From NCBI RefSeq assembly GCF_004684095.1, contig NZ_SRII01000001.1:186001-250000 (forward strand): a DNA stretch of 64,000 bases, read 5' to 3'. Position numbers and translations under genes: made by a program. The notes under the pieces were generated by a model, which saw nothing but the letters and a program-made list of their open reading frames with translations, made no database searches and was not told where the DNA came from. The stretch is from Hymenobacter sp. UV11 (GTDB taxonomy: Bacteria > Bacteroidota > Bacteroidia > Cytophagales > Hymenobacteraceae). Below are positions 32,938 through 42,952 of this stretch, in pieces. Within the stretch, counting starts at the first letter, position 1. Each line of letters begins with the position of its first letter.

Positions 32938-35900
32938 TTATAGCAATGAGCACACGTCCAGCTCAAACTCCTTCATCTTATCGATAAAGGTCTTGGGCTC
33001 AATTTGAAAGCGGCGCGAAAACATATCTACCGCCAGCCGCTCGTGGGGCTCCACAAACTGAATTTCGAGCCGCTTCGAGCCCTTAGCGTGCTCAATAGCT
33101 TCTTGCAAGCGGTCAATCATGGGGCCCGTCACGGTGCGTAGGTCGAGCTTCACGCGCACGCCTTTGCTGAGCTTTTCGGCTACCTGCGCCAGCGGCTCCA
33201 TTGTTTTAATTTTCAGCTCCCACTGGTCCTGGGTGCCATAGCGCAGCTCCATCTTGCCCCGGATGAACATGGGCGGCACCTGCTCCTGCGGATAGTTTTT
33301 GGGGTTGATGAGCGCGCTGAAGCGCGTGTAGTCGTCGCGGAACAACGCCAGGTTGATGCTTGAATCGTAGTCTTCCACGTTAAACGAGGCCATGGGCTGG
33401 CCGCTTTTGGTGGTGCGAAATACTACCCCCGACAGCAGGCCCGCAATGTTCACATCCTTGCCTTTTTGCAGCTCCAGCTTTTCGAGCGGGCAGGTGCAAT
33501 AGGCGTCAATTTCCATGCGGTAAGTGTCGAGCGGGTGGCCCGACAGGTAGAAGCCCACTACCTCCTTTTCGCGGCGCAGCTTTTCGGGGGCGCTCCACTC
33601 CTCCAAGTCGTTTATCTTGGGTAGGGGCGCCGACACCGCGCCAAAAGCCCCGGCCCCGAAAAGGCTGTGCTGCGCCGATTCTTTGGCGGCCTGGTGCTGC
33701 TGGCCCAGCTTCATGGCCTTCTCGATGAGGCTCTGGTCGCCGGCCGGGGCGTCCATAAACTGCCGGCGGTTGTAGCGCTCGAAGCCATCAAAAGCGCCGG
33801 CCTGGGCCAGGCTTTCCCAGGTTTTCTTGTTCACCGAGCGCAGGTTTACGCGCTTGGCAAAGTCAAATACGTCAGAAAAATGGCCGTTTTTCTGGCGCTC
33901 TTCCACTAGTTCGAGCACGGCGGCTTCGCCAGCGCCCTTCACGGCGGCTAGCCCAAAGCGAATCTGGTTTTCGCGGGGCACGTTGAATTTTTGCTCCGAT
34001 TCGTTCACGTCGGGGCCAAGCACGGCTACCCCCTGTTTGCGGGCTTCTTCGATAAAGAAGGTCACCTTCTTGATGTCGCCCATGTTGTTGGTAAGCACGG
34101 CGGCCATGTACTCGGCGGGGTAGTTAGCCTTCAGGTAGCCAGTCTGATACGCCACCACCGAATAAGCGGCCGAGTGCGAGCGGTTGAAGCCGTACTCGGC
34201 AAACTTCTCCATCACGTCGAAGACTTCGTTGGCTTTCTTTGCCGGAATCTTGTGCAGCTCGGCCGCGCCCTTGATGAACTTCTCGCGCTCCAGGGCCATC
34301 TTTTTCATGTCCTTCTTACCCATGGCGCGGCGCAGCAGGTCGGCCCCACCGAGCGAGTAGCCGGCCAGAATCTGGGCCGTTTGCATAATCTGCTCCTGGT
34401 ACACCATGATGCCCTGGCTGTACTCCAGGATGGGCTTGAGCAGCTCGTGCGGATACTCCACGGGCTCGCGGCCGTGCTTGCGATTGATAAAGTCGGGAAT
34501 AAACTGCATCGGGCCGGGCCGGTACAGGGCGTTCATCGCAATCAGGTCCTCAATGTTGGTGGGCTTCAAGTCCTTGAGGTACATGCGCATACCCTCCGAC
34601 TCGAACTGGAACGTGCCGATAGTGTCGCCGCGCTGGTAGAGGGCGTAGGTCTTGGGGTCGTCGAGCGGAATGTTGTCGATGTCGATTTTCACGCCGTGGT
34701 TGCGCTCAATCAGGTTCATGGCATCTACGATGATGGTCAGGGTTTTGAGGCCCAGAAAGTCCATCTTGAGCATGCCCGCGCTCTCAATCACCTTGCCGTC
34801 GAACTGCGTCACGAGCAGGTCCGAGTCCTTGGAAGTCGACACCGGGATGTACTTCGTGATGTCGTCGGGCGCGATAATGACGCCCGCCGCGTGGATGCCG
34901 GTGTTGCGTACCGAACCTTCGAGCAGCTCGGCCAGAGCCAAAATCTGGCCTTTTAGGTCGGTTTTGTCAGCGCGCAGGGCTTGCAGCTCGGGCACGTCGC
35001 GGAAGGCGCCGGCCAGGGTGGTGCCGGGCTTTTCGGGCACGAGCTTGGCTATCTCGTTGGCGGCGGGTAGGGGTAGCTCCATGGCCCGCGCCACGTCCTT
35101 GATGCTCGACTTGGCGGCCATCGTGCCGAAGGTGATAATCTGGGCCACCTGCGTTTTGCCGTACTTCTGCACCACGTAGTCGATGACTTTCTGGCGGTTC
35201 ACGTCGTCAAAGTCGATGTCTATATCGGGCATCGACACGCGCTCGGGGTTCAGAAAGCGCTCAAACAGCAGCGAGTACTTGATGGGGTCGATGTTGGTGA
35301 TGCCCACGCAGTAGGCCACCGCCGAGCCCGCCGCCGAGCCCCGGCCCGGCCCCACGGCCACGCCCACCGAGCGCCCGTGGTTGATAAAATCCTGGGTGAT
35401 AAGAAAATAGCCTGCAAAACCCATCGTCTGGATAATGCGCAGCTCGTAGTTCAGGCGCTCCTCTACCTCGGGTGTGCGCTCGGAGTAGCGCGGCCGGTCA
35501 CCCCCAAAAGCTCCCTTAAACGTGAGGTCGCGCAGGAAATCGTCGGCCGTGGCAAACTGGGGGGGTAGGGGGAAGTTAGGAAGCAGGATATCGCGCGCCA
35601 GCTTGGGCGGCGTCACTTTATCCACAATTTCGTTGGTGTTATCCACACTTTCCGGCACGTCGCTGAACAACTCGTTCATCTGCGCCTGGGTCTTGAAAAA
35701 GAACTGGTCGTTGGCGAAGCCGAAGCGGCGGCGGCGCTGCTTGGGCGGCTTTTGCAGCTCCTCATCAATGCGCGAAAGCATGCGGCGGGCATTGTCGTCG
35801 TAGCTGTGCTCCTTGCGCAAATCCTCCAGCAGGCCGTAGTGCACGCGCTGGTCGGCGGTGAGAATCGTGTAGTAGTTCGTCTCAAAATCGCCGACCGGGA

Positions 35901-36624
35901 TGGCGCGCTCTTCGGCCGTGTTCACGCACAGTAGCAGGTCGTGGGGCGCGTAGTCGTCCTGGTTTACGTAGTGCGAGTCGTTGGTGCAGATAACCTTGAC
36001 GTTGTGCTTCTTAGCTAGGCCAAACAGCACCTGGTTCACGTCTTCCTGGCTTTTGCCGGTGCCGTCGAAGTTCATCAGCCCGTGCCGCTGAATCTCGATG
36101 TAGTAGTCGTCGCCAAATACGTCGAGCCACCATTTCAGCAGCTCCTCGGCCTTCTTCTCGCCCTCAAACAGAATAGCCTGCGGAATCTCGGCCCCGATGC
36201 AGCAGCTGGTGGCAATCAGGCCCTCGTGGTATTTAAGAATCAACTCCTTATCGATGCGCGGAAACTTGGAGTACACGCCCTCGATAAAGCTCATCGAGCT
36301 GAGCTTGGCCAAGTTGTGGTAGCCGGCCTGGTCTTTGGCCAGCAGCAGCTGATGGTAGCGGTTGTCCTTTTCGCCCTTTTCGCGCAGAAAGGTTTTCTTG
36401 TGGCGGTCGGCCACCATGTAAAACTCGGAGCCGATTATCGGCTTGACATTGTACTTATTAGCCTCGGCCACGAAGTTGAACGCCCCAAACATGTTGCCGT
36501 GGTCGGTGAGGGCCACGGCGGGCATGCCATCGGCCTGCGCCTTCTTCATGAGGCCCGCGATGCTCGACTGGCCATCGAGCAGCGAGTATTGCGTGTGGGA
36601 GTGCAGGTGCGAGAAAACGGGCAT
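32938..36624 (-). CDS. dnaE: DNA polymerase III subunit alpha
   Basis: A 1228-residue replicative polymerase. The start MPVFSHLHSHTQYS was chosen, since it begins the PHP domain directly; upstream residues are unsupported. The PHP domain (1 to about 280) has HLHSHTQYSLLDG and LTDHGNMFG. The polymerase active site includes VGPGRGSAAGS, the acidic triad region PDIDIDFDD and the later DFLGLKTLT. The finger domain contains YRPGPMQF, and the tandem HhH region follows. The OB domain (VNIAGLLSGVVFRTTKSGQPMASFNVEDYD) lies at about 985-1060. It follows the usual DnaE1 plan, so this should be the main replicase. Confidence 0.97.
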   Translation of the reverse strand: MPVFSHLHSHTQYSLLDGQSSIAGLMKKAQADGMPAVALTDHGNMFGAFNFVAEANKYNVKPIIGSEFYMVADRHKKTFLREKGEKDNRYHQLLLAKDQAGYHNLAKLSSMSFIEGVYSKFPRIDKELILKYHEGLIATSCCIGAEIPQAILFEGEKKAEELLKWWLDVFGDDYYIEIQRHGLMNFDGTGKSQEDVNQVLFGLAKKHNVKVICTNDSHYVNQDDYAPHDLLLCVNTAEERAIPVGDFETNYYTILTADQRVHYGLLEDLRKEHSYDDNARRMLSRIDEELQKPPKQRRRRFGFANDQFFFKTQAQMNELFSDVPESVDNTNEIVDKVTPPKLARDILLPNFPLPPQFATADDFLRDLTFKGAFGGDRPRYSERTPEVEERLNYELRIIQTMGFAGYFLITQDFINHGRSVGVAVGPGRGSAAGSAVAYCVGITNIDPIKYSLLFERFLNPERVSMPDIDIDFDDVNRQKVIDYVVQKYGKTQVAQIITFGTMAAKSSIKDVARAMELPLPAANEIAKLVPEKPGTTLAGAFRDVPELQALRADKTDLKGQILALAELLEGSVRNTGIHAAGVIIAPDDITKYIPVSTSKDSDLLVTQFDGKVIESAGMLKMDFLGLKTLTIIVDAMNLIERNHGVKIDIDNIPLDDPKTYALYQRGDTIGTFQFESEGMRMYLKDLKPTNIEDLIAMNALYRPGPMQFIPDFINRKHGREPVEYPHELLKPILEYSQGIMVYQEQIMQTAQILAGYSLGGADLLRRAMGKKDMKKMALEREKFIKGAAELHKIPAKKANEVFDVMEKFAEYGFNRSHSAAYSVVAYQTGYLKANYPAEYMAAVLTNNMGDIKKVTFFIEEARKQGVAVLGPDVNESEQKFNVPRENQIRFGLAAVKGAGEAAVLELVEERQKNGHFSDVFDFAKRVNLRSVNKKTWESLAQAGAFDGFERYNRRQFMDAPAGDQSLIEKAMKLGQQHQAAKESAQHSLFGAGAFGAVSAPLPKINDLEEWSAPEKLRREKEVVGFYLSGHPLDTYRMEIDAYCTCPLEKLELQKGKDVNIAGLLSGVVFRTTKSGQPMASFNVEDYDSSINLALFRDDYTRFSALINPKNYPQEQVPPMFIRGKMELRYGTQDQWELKIKTMEPLAQVAEKLSKGVRVKLDLRTVTGPMIDRLQEAIEHAKGSKRLEIQFVEPHERLAVDMFSRRFQIEPKTFIDKMKEFELDVCSLL

Positions 36625-37235
36625 AAAGACAAGGAGTTGGCGGGCAGGCAAAAATCTCCCGTGCCGGACGGAGCCGCCAAATGGCTGCCTGCCCAGCACG
36701 GGTTCGTTGCCTAAAGTTACGCCAGGCACCGGGGTAGGGCAAGGGCAATCAGGTAGGGTGCTGAGGGTCAGCCCGACAAAAAAGCTGGGGGTAGGGAACG
36801 GCCGGCGCCGGCAGCCGAAGCGCGTGCGTTGACTTCCCGGCAGCTGGCTCCGTGGTAGGGTATCACCGCACCCAACGCCGGTTTTGCGGAGTTAAGTAAC
36901 TGGTTTTTAGCACCCGGCAGTCTATCTTAGGAAGAGAGTTTCGAGTGGAATAATACAAAAAGCTAGATTGCTTTACGCTTACTACACACATGAAAACAAG
37001 GTGAGAAACCTGCTTTATGCAGTTATCACCTCGAAGATTTGGTGACGTTTGAAACCGATTATGACAACCCATTCTGTACGGTATAGACGCAACGAATGGA
37101 AATAATTATAAAGCGACCAACTGGCTGAATCCTGCCTTCAAGTACCTGGCCCGACCAGTGTTTTCTGACTAAAGACGAGCTTTTTTAACGGTTACCCCAA
37201 CTTTTTTTCCAATCCTTTTCCCACCCCATTTTCAG
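36625..37235. other. Intergenic region between divergent dnaE and GH16 genes
   Basis: About 610 bases. The first 230 are GC-rich and carry three GGGGTAGGG-type motifs (36728-36800). The rest is AT-rich and probably holds the promoter of the GH16 gene. I see no credible gene or repeat; the minus-strand frame at 36863-37072 has no signal or family. Confidence 0.5.
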
Positions 37236-40200
37236 ATGAGAAAATTTCGCTACCCCTTAGGCTTGCTGCCACGTGCAAGCTGGCTACTACTGATTCTGCT
37301 GTGCCTGAGTGTGTTCGCGGCTTCGGCCCAAACGCTGGTCTGGCAGGAGAACTTCGATGGTACCACCATCAACCCCGATACCTGGACGTTTGACTTTGGC
37401 GACGGCTGCGAGCGCGGCATCTGCGGCTGGGGCAACCAGGAGTTGGAGTATTATACCAGCCGCCCCGAAAACGCCCGCATCGAAAACGGCAACCTGCGCA
37501 TTGAGGCCCGCAAAGAGTCTTTTCTGGGTAAAGAATTTACCTCAGCCCGTCTCAAAACCTTTGGCCGGATGCACTTTAAGTACGGCACGCTGGAGGCGCG
37601 CATCAAAGTGCCCAACCTGCAAAATGGCCTGTGGCCGGCCTTCTGGATGCTGGGCACCACCGGCAACTGGCCCGCCAGTGGCGAAATCGACCTGATGGAG
37701 ATGGGCTCCAAGGCGTCTTACCCCGACAATGCCAACAAATGGGTGGGCGCCGCCGTGCATTGGGATTATAAAGGCAGCCAGGCCGACTTCGACCAGGTGT
37801 TTAAGAGCGCTACGCCGCTCACCGACGACTACCACGTGTACAAGCTGCAATGGGATGCCAGCGTCATTAAGGTGTTTATCGATAACGTGCAGTTTTTCAG
37901 CATCGATATCTCGAAAGCGGATAGCGACATGGAGGAGTTTCACAAGCCACAGTATGTGCTGCTGAACCTGGCCGTGGGCGGCAACTACACGGGCAAGCCC
38001 AACCCGGCCGACATTACGGCCCCGCTGCCTGCCGCCATGCTGGTAGACTACCTGAAGCTCTACCAAAACCCTGGCGACGAGCTGTATCTGGGTAAGGACC
38101 ATGCCTTTGCCGGCGACTTCGGGGTGTATTCCGAGCGCACCACCATCGTCAACAAGCTTGTGTATGATGGGCAGGATGCTAACCTCTACTATTGGAACAA
38201 CCTCACCAATATCACTACCCCTGTGCCAGTGCCCTTTGAAGGCCAGCAGGTGCTGGCGGTGCACGCCAACGGCGGCAACTGGTTTGGGATGGGCGTGGAT
38301 AACGTGGCCAAAAACATGGGCAATTTTGCCAATGGCTCGCTGAAGTTTCAGTTTAAAACCACTTACGCCGGCCAGTTTAAGGTGGGCGTAAAAAGCGGCC
38401 ACGGCGAGAGCTGGATAAACTTTCCGGCGGGCGGCGCGGCGCAGTACGGCCTGGTGCGCGACGGCAATTGGCACGAGGTGACCATTCCGCTCAGCACTTT
38501 CGACCAGCCCAACCTGGGCATGCACATCGACCTGGTGTCGATGACCAGCCTGTTTATGTTTGCCGGCGACCCGGCCAGCGGCGCGGCCGATTTCTATTTC
38601 GATGACATCCGCCTGACCGGGGGGGTAGCGGCCAACCCGCCGCCCACGGTGGCTCTCACGGCTCCGGCCAACAACGCCATTGTGACGCTGCCGGCCAGCG
38701 TAACCCTCACAGCCACGGCCACCGACGACAATGGCACAGTAGCCAAAGTGGAGTTTTATCAAGGTGCCACGCTGTTGGGCACCAGCACCGCCAGCCCTTA
38801 CAGCTACATCTGGGCCGCCCCGGCCGGCGTGTACACACTCACGGCCAAGGCCACTGATAACGAGGGCGCTACCACAATTTCCAGCCCGGTGACGGTATTT
38901 GTATCGGCCGCCGGCAATACGGCGCCCACGGTAAGCCTCACCGCGCCCGCCGCTAGTGCCAGCTTCCTCACGCCGGCCACTATCACGCTCACGGCCAACG
39001 CGGCCGATGCCAATGGCGGCATTTATAAGGTTGACTTTTACCAGGGCACTACCCTGCTGGGCACCAGCACCACTAGCCCTTATACCTACGCCTGGGTAGG
39101 CGCCAAAGCCGGCAGCTACGCGCTTACGGCCAAGGCGACCGATACGGGCGGCCTCGTTACGACCTCGGCCGTGGTCAACATTACCGTGGCTGACCCTATC
39201 GTGCCTACCGTCAGCATTACGGCGCCGGTTAGCGGCACCAGCCTGCCGGCCCCGGCCACGCTCACCATCGCGGCCACGGCGGCCGATGCCAACGGCACGA
39301 TTACGAAGGTGGAATTTTACCAAGGCGCTACCAAGTTGGGCGAGGACCTCACCGCGCCCTACACCTACGCCTGGGCCAACGTGGCCGCCGGCTCGTATTC
39401 GCTCACGGCCAAAGCCACCGACAACGACGGCAACACTACCATTTCGGACCCGGTAACGCTGGAAGTGAAAGCCCCCGCCTGCTCCAACACGGCCCCGAAC
39501 GGAGAGTACCGCTACGAGGTGTACACCAGCGGCACCGACGTGTCGTTCACCTTCCACCCGCTGGGAGCCACGGCGGGCGGCAACCTGGCGCTCATTTTTA
39601 TCAGGGAGGGTAGCGCCGGCGCCTACCCCGGCTACCCGATGGTAAAGAACGCGGCCGGTGATTTCACCTTTACCAAGGCCATTGCCAGCGGTACCGTCAC
39701 GAGCTTCTACTTTACCTACCAGGTGGGGTCGGGCGGGGCCGAGCACAACACGGCCGACGCCCCACACAGCTATACCGTGGGCACCGTGTGCACCGGCAGC
39801 AGCACCAACAACACGCCGCCTACCGTCAGCCTCACGGCGCCGCTGGCGTCGGCTACGTTTACCACGCCTGCTACCATCAACCTGGCCGCCACGGCCGCCG
39901 ATGCGGATGGCACGGTAACGAAAGTGGAGTTTTACCAGGGCACCACCAAGCTGGGCGAGGATACCACCGCGCCCTACACCTACGCCTGGACGGGCGTTGT
40001 GACCGGCTCCTACGTCCTCACGGCCGTGGCCACCGACAACAGCGGCGCCACCACTACCTCGGCCTCCGTAACGGTGCTGGTGCGCAGCACCGACGGCTCG
40101 TGCGCCGTTACGGCCGACTATAGCTTCCGGGCCGTGACTACAGGCACCGACGTGACCTTCACCTTCCACCCCCTGGGAGCCACGGCGGGCGGCAACCTGG

Positions 40201-40703
40201 CGCTCATTTTTATTCGCGAAGGAAATGCGGGCGCCTACCCCGGCTACCCGATGGTGAAGAACGCGGCCGGTGACTTCACCTTCACCAAGGCCATTGCCAG
40301 CGGCATCGTCACGAGCGTGTACTTCACCTACCAGGTAGGCGCGGGTGGCCCCGAAAGAAATTCGGCCGATGCCCCGCATACCTACACCGTGGGCACGAGC
40401 TGCGGCGGCATAACAACGGCCACGGTGGCCCCGGCGGCGGCCGCTGCCGCCAGCCTCTACCCCAACCCGCTGCTGGTCGGCGAGGCGGTACTCGCCTTTA
40501 CCCCAGCGCAGGCCACGGGCTACGAGGCCGCGCTCTATGACCTGCGGGGTGCCCGCGTGGCTACCCTGGGCACCGGCCGCGCCGCCGCCGGCCAGGCTCT
40601 TACGCTGGCTGTGCCCACGGCCGGGCTGGCCAACGGCATTTACCTGGTGAAGCTGCGCACCGATAGCACGGTACTGGTGCAACGCCTGGTGCTGAGCCAC
40701 TAA
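37236..40703 (+). CDS. Modular secreted GH16 beta-glucanase with Ig-like repeats and T9SS sorting domain
   Basis: A 1155-residue exported laminarinase-like enzyme that should cut beta-1,3 or mixed-linkage glucans. After a signal peptide (ending SAQ at 32), the GH16 domain spans about 33-285 with catalytic E150, D152 and E155 in GEIDLMEMG. A carbohydrate-binding-like jelly roll follows (about 290-465). Then come four Ig-like modules, each opening with PTVxLTAPA and containing KVEFYQG (about 468-745 and 860-945). Two near-identical beta modules of about 100 residues (from about 748 and 955) share FTFHPLGATAGGNLALIFIR. The C-terminus (about 1068-1155) is a T9SS sorting domain: SLYPNPL, LYDLRGARVATL, LANGIYLVKLRT. 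It should be delivered to the cell surface. Confidence 0.93.
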   Translation: MRKFRYPLGLLPRASWLLLILLCLSVFAASAQTLVWQENFDGTTINPDTWTFDFGDGCERGICGWGNQELEYYTSRPENARIENGNLRIEARKESFLGKEFTSARLKTFGRMHFKYGTLEARIKVPNLQNGLWPAFWMLGTTGNWPASGEIDLMEMGSKASYPDNANKWVGAAVHWDYKGSQADFDQVFKSATPLTDDYHVYKLQWDASVIKVFIDNVQFFSIDISKADSDMEEFHKPQYVLLNLAVGGNYTGKPNPADITAPLPAAMLVDYLKLYQNPGDELYLGKDHAFAGDFGVYSERTTIVNKLVYDGQDANLYYWNNLTNITTPVPVPFEGQQVLAVHANGGNWFGMGVDNVAKNMGNFANGSLKFQFKTTYAGQFKVGVKSGHGESWINFPAGGAAQYGLVRDGNWHEVTIPLSTFDQPNLGMHIDLVSMTSLFMFAGDPASGAADFYFDDIRLTGGVAANPPPTVALTAPANNAIVTLPASVTLTATATDDNGTVAKVEFYQGATLLGTSTASPYSYIWAAPAGVYTLTAKATDNEGATTISSPVTVFVSAAGNTAPTVSLTAPAASASFLTPATITLTANAADANGGIYKVDFYQGTTLLGTSTTSPYTYAWVGAKAGSYALTAKATDTGGLVTTSAVVNITVADPIVPTVSITAPVSGTSLPAPATLTIAATAADANGTITKVEFYQGATKLGEDLTAPYTYAWANVAAGSYSLTAKATDNDGNTTISDPVTLEVKAPACSNTAPNGEYRYEVYTSGTDVSFTFHPLGATAGGNLALIFIREGSAGAYPGYPMVKNAAGDFTFTKAIASGTVTSFYFTYQVGSGGAEHNTADAPHSYTVGTVCTGSSTNNTPPTVSLTAPLASATFTTPATINLAATAADADGTVTKVEFYQGTTKLGEDTTAPYTYAWTGVVTGSYVLTAVATDNSGATTTSASVTVLVRSTDGSCAVTADYSFRAVTTGTDVTFTFHPLGATAGGNLALIFIREGNAGAYPGYPMVKNAAGDFTFTKAIASGIVTSVYFTYQVGAGGPERNSADAPHTYTVGTSCGGITTATVAPAAAAAASLYPNPLLVGEAVLAFTPAQATGYEAALYDLRGARVATLGTGRAAAGQALTLAVPTAGLANGIYLVKLRTDSTVLVQRLVLSH

Positions 40704-40726
40704 GCAGCCCATGGCAGCGCTCTAAT

Positions 40727-40762
40727 TAACGCCCCCGGCTGCTTGCGGCCGGGGGCGTTTTA
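40727..40762 (+). terminator. Terminator of the GH16 gene
   Basis: Stem AACGCCCCCGGC with GCCGGGGGCGTT, then TTT. Confidence 0.85.
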
Positions 40763-41018
40763 CTTGGGCGAGCTTGCGGGGAGAAGGGTAGCAAACCCCC
40801 TACCTTTACCAGCTAGCTTGTGGTTGATTATTACATATTTTGCGGTAGATAGGAACCTCTTGCGAACGGCTGCGTTTTAAAAATAACTCAACAGTATAAA
40901 ATCATTTGTGCCTGGCTTTTTTAGCTAACCGGCCTCATTTACTCGTGCGTACCTGGTTTGCCCCGGCAGATGTGGCAGCCACCAGTCGGGAGGATGTTGC
41001 ACCCCTTTTCCCCCCTCT
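40763..41018. other. AT-rich upstream region of the desaturase gene
   Basis: About 256 bases, AT-rich in the middle. It has TACCTTTA (40800-40807) and the TTGTGGTTGATTATTACATA stretch, which are promoter-like but do not form a clear pair. Confidence 0.4.
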
Positions 41019-42086
41019 ATGAAAGTACTGACTGCCACTACCGACCCGGTATACAGCCGGCCGGCTACCCCCTCTAGCTTGGCTAAGTGGCTGGGCCGCT
41101 ACCTGCAAGACGAGCGCGACCTCCCCTTCGTGTATCTCATGCTGAAAATAACGGCCACTATGCTGCCGTTGGCGGTGCTGCTGTTTGTGCCGGCGTTGCG
41201 CGGGGCGTGGTGGTGGGCTACGTTCGGGTTGTTGTTCTTCTTCAGCAATGCCCGCTTCAAGGGGCCATTTGGGCTGATGCTGCACTGCACCAGCCATCGC
41301 ATGCTGTTTAAGAAGAAGTACGGCTGGCTGAACAACTATATTCCGTGGGTGTTGGGGCCGCTGTTTGGCCAAACGCCGGAGTCATACTTCGTGCACCACA
41401 TGGGCATGCACCACCCCGAAAACAACCTGCCCGACGACCAAAGCTCCACCATGTTTTACCAGCGCGATTCGCTGGGCGGGTTTCTGCGCTACCTCGGCGA
41501 CTTTTTGGTTATGGGCGTGGCTAACCTGGCGGGCTACTTCAAGGCTCGCAACAAGCCTACCCTGCGCTACCGCCTGCTACGCGGCGAAATCCTGTACCTG
41601 GGCCTGACGGTGGCGCTGGCCTTCGTGAACCTGCCGGCTACGCTGGCTGTGTTCGTGGTGCCGCTTTTGCTCTCGCGGGTCATTATGATGCTCGGCAACT
41701 GGGCTCAGCACGCGTTTATTGATGCCGAAACGCCCGAAAATTGCTACCGCAACAGCGTGACGTGCATCAATACCAACTACAACCACAAGTGCTGGAACGA
41801 TGGCTACCACATCAGCCACCACCTCAAGCCGGCCCTGCACTGGACCGACCACCCGCACCACTTTCGCCAGAACCTGGCGCAATACGCCGAAAATGAGGCC
41901 ATTGTGTTCGATGGTATCCACTTCCTGCACATCTTCTTCTACCTCATGGCCAAGCGCTACGACCTGCTGGCCCGCCACTTTGTGCTGCTCGACGGCACGC
42001 AGCGCACCGAAACCCAGGTAACGGACTTGCTGCGCAGCCGCACCCAGCGCATCAGCCGCTCGGTGCTTGTGCCGCAGCTGGCATAA
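41019..42086 (+). CDS. Fatty-acid desaturase-family membrane protein
   Basis: A 355-residue membrane di-iron enzyme. Three histidine boxes are visible: HCTSH (residues about 88-92), HHMGMHHPENN (about 126-136) and a late NDGYHISHHLKP (about 262-273). Four hydrophobic stretches lie around them, for example MLPLAVLLFVPALRGAWWWAT and ILYLGLTVALAFVNLPATL. The arrangement matches the fatty-acid desaturase/hydroxylase superfamily, although the position of the double bond or hydroxyl cannot be told. It is monocistronic and separated from the convergent PAP2 gene by an inverted repeat. Confidence 0.85.
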   Translation: MKVLTATTDPVYSRPATPSSLAKWLGRYLQDERDLPFVYLMLKITATMLPLAVLLFVPALRGAWWWATFGLLFFFSNARFKGPFGLMLHCTSHRMLFKKKYGWLNNYIPWVLGPLFGQTPESYFVHHMGMHHPENNLPDDQSSTMFYQRDSLGGFLRYLGDFLVMGVANLAGYFKARNKPTLRYRLLRGEILYLGLTVALAFVNLPATLAVFVVPLLLSRVIMMLGNWAQHAFIDAETPENCYRNSVTCINTNYNHKCWNDGYHISHHLKPALHWTDHPHHFRQNLAQYAENEAIVFDGIHFLHIFFYLMAKRYDLLARHFVLLDGTQRTETQVTDLLRSRTQRISRSVLVPQLA

Positions 42087-42097
42087 GGATAGGAAAT

Positions 42098-42161
42098 AAG
42101 AAGGAGGAAGGAGGACTAAAGCATCTGGTGCCAGATTCTTCAGTCCTCCTTCCTCCTTCTT
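42098..42161. repeat. Inverted repeat between desaturase and PAP2 genes
   Basis: A perfect 20-bp stem AAGAAGGAGGAAGGAGGACT (42098-42117) with its complement at 42142-42161, and a 24-nt loop. The stop codon and last codons of the PAP2 gene lie in the right arm. Confidence 0.8.
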
Positions 42162-42829
42162 GCTTTGGTGCCCGGCCGGCGCAGGCGCCAGCTGTGCCAG
42201 GGCTGAGGGTGGCCGTCGAGGTAGGGTAGGAGCCAGTGCAGCGTTGCCAGGGTAAGCCCGGTACCTAGCACCGAGCCGGCGTACACATCCTCCACGAAGT
42301 GCTGGGTCAGGTACACCCGCGAGTAGGCCGTGAGGGCCGCCAGCGTCACAAAAGCGTAGCCCCAGCGCTTGTCTTTCACCAGCAGCGTGAGCAGCAGAAA
42401 CACCGAAAAGGCCGACGTGGAATGCCCCGACGGGAAACTCTTGAGCGTGCCCATCACTACCCCCTCCACTACGTGCAAATGCGGGAAGCCGGGGTTTTCG
42501 CTGAAGTAGCGGAACGGCCGCGGGTGACCCGTGAAAATGAGCTGCTTGCCAATTTGGGCGGCCAGCGAGGTCACGGCAAAACACACGAGGCTCACGAAGG
42601 CCCAGCGGAAGCGCACAAACAGCAGCCCGAGTATGACGAGGACGTAAAACAGCCCGTCGCCCACGTTGGTAAAAGGCCGGAAAAACTGGTCAAAAAACGG
42701 CGTGTTGTGGCCGTTGACGAAGAAAAATGCTAGGTGCTTGGGCGTAGATAGTAGCACGGTGCCGAGCAGCAGCAGCAACACGGCGTAGGGAATAAGGAAG
42801 GTGCGGGTTTGCCGGAGCAGGTGGAGCAT
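42140..42829 (-). CDS. PAP2-family membrane phosphatase
   Basis: A 229-residue integral membrane phosphatase that probably removes phosphate from phosphatidic acid, undecaprenyl pyrophosphate or similar lipids. It starts MLHLLRQTRTFLIPYA with six hydrophobic segments. The active-site motifs are GKQLIFTGHPRPFRYF (first motif), the central PSGHSTSAF, and SRVYLTQHFVEDVYAG (SRxxxxxHxxxD). All catalytic residues are present. The open frame extends a further 117 codons upstream, but that part is the complement of the M24 peptidase and is not coding. The C-terminus ARRRKED is encoded by the hairpin arm. Confidence 0.88.
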   Translation of the reverse strand: MLHLLRQTRTFLIPYAVLLLLLGTVLLSTPKHLAFFFVNGHNTPFFDQFFRPFTNVGDGLFYVLVILGLLFVRFRWAFVSLVCFAVTSLAAQIGKQLIFTGHPRPFRYFSENPGFPHLHVVEGVVMGTLKSFPSGHSTSAFSVFLLLTLLVKDKRWGYAFVTLAALTAYSRVYLTQHFVEDVYAGSVLGTGLTLATLHWLLPYLDGHPQPWHSWRLRRPGTKARRRKED

Positions 42830-42952
42830 AAGAAGGACGGGCTGGCCGCGCCGGAGGGGGTAGGGGCGGGGCAAAATTACCGCCGTCTGGCCGGGCGGCG
42901 TTTGGAGAGGGCCGTAACTTGCATCATCTAACCCGTTTTTTCCCGCCTCAGT

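Noticed and set aside
36863-37072. 69-codon minus-strand frame in the dnaE-GH16 gap
   Set aside because: No signal peptide, domain, promoter or terminator fits it.
37542-40712. 1056-codon minus-strand open frame across the GH16 gene
   Set aside because: It is the complement of a clear GH16/Ig/T9SS protein. The product is Gly/Arg/Val-rich and has no signal or domain.
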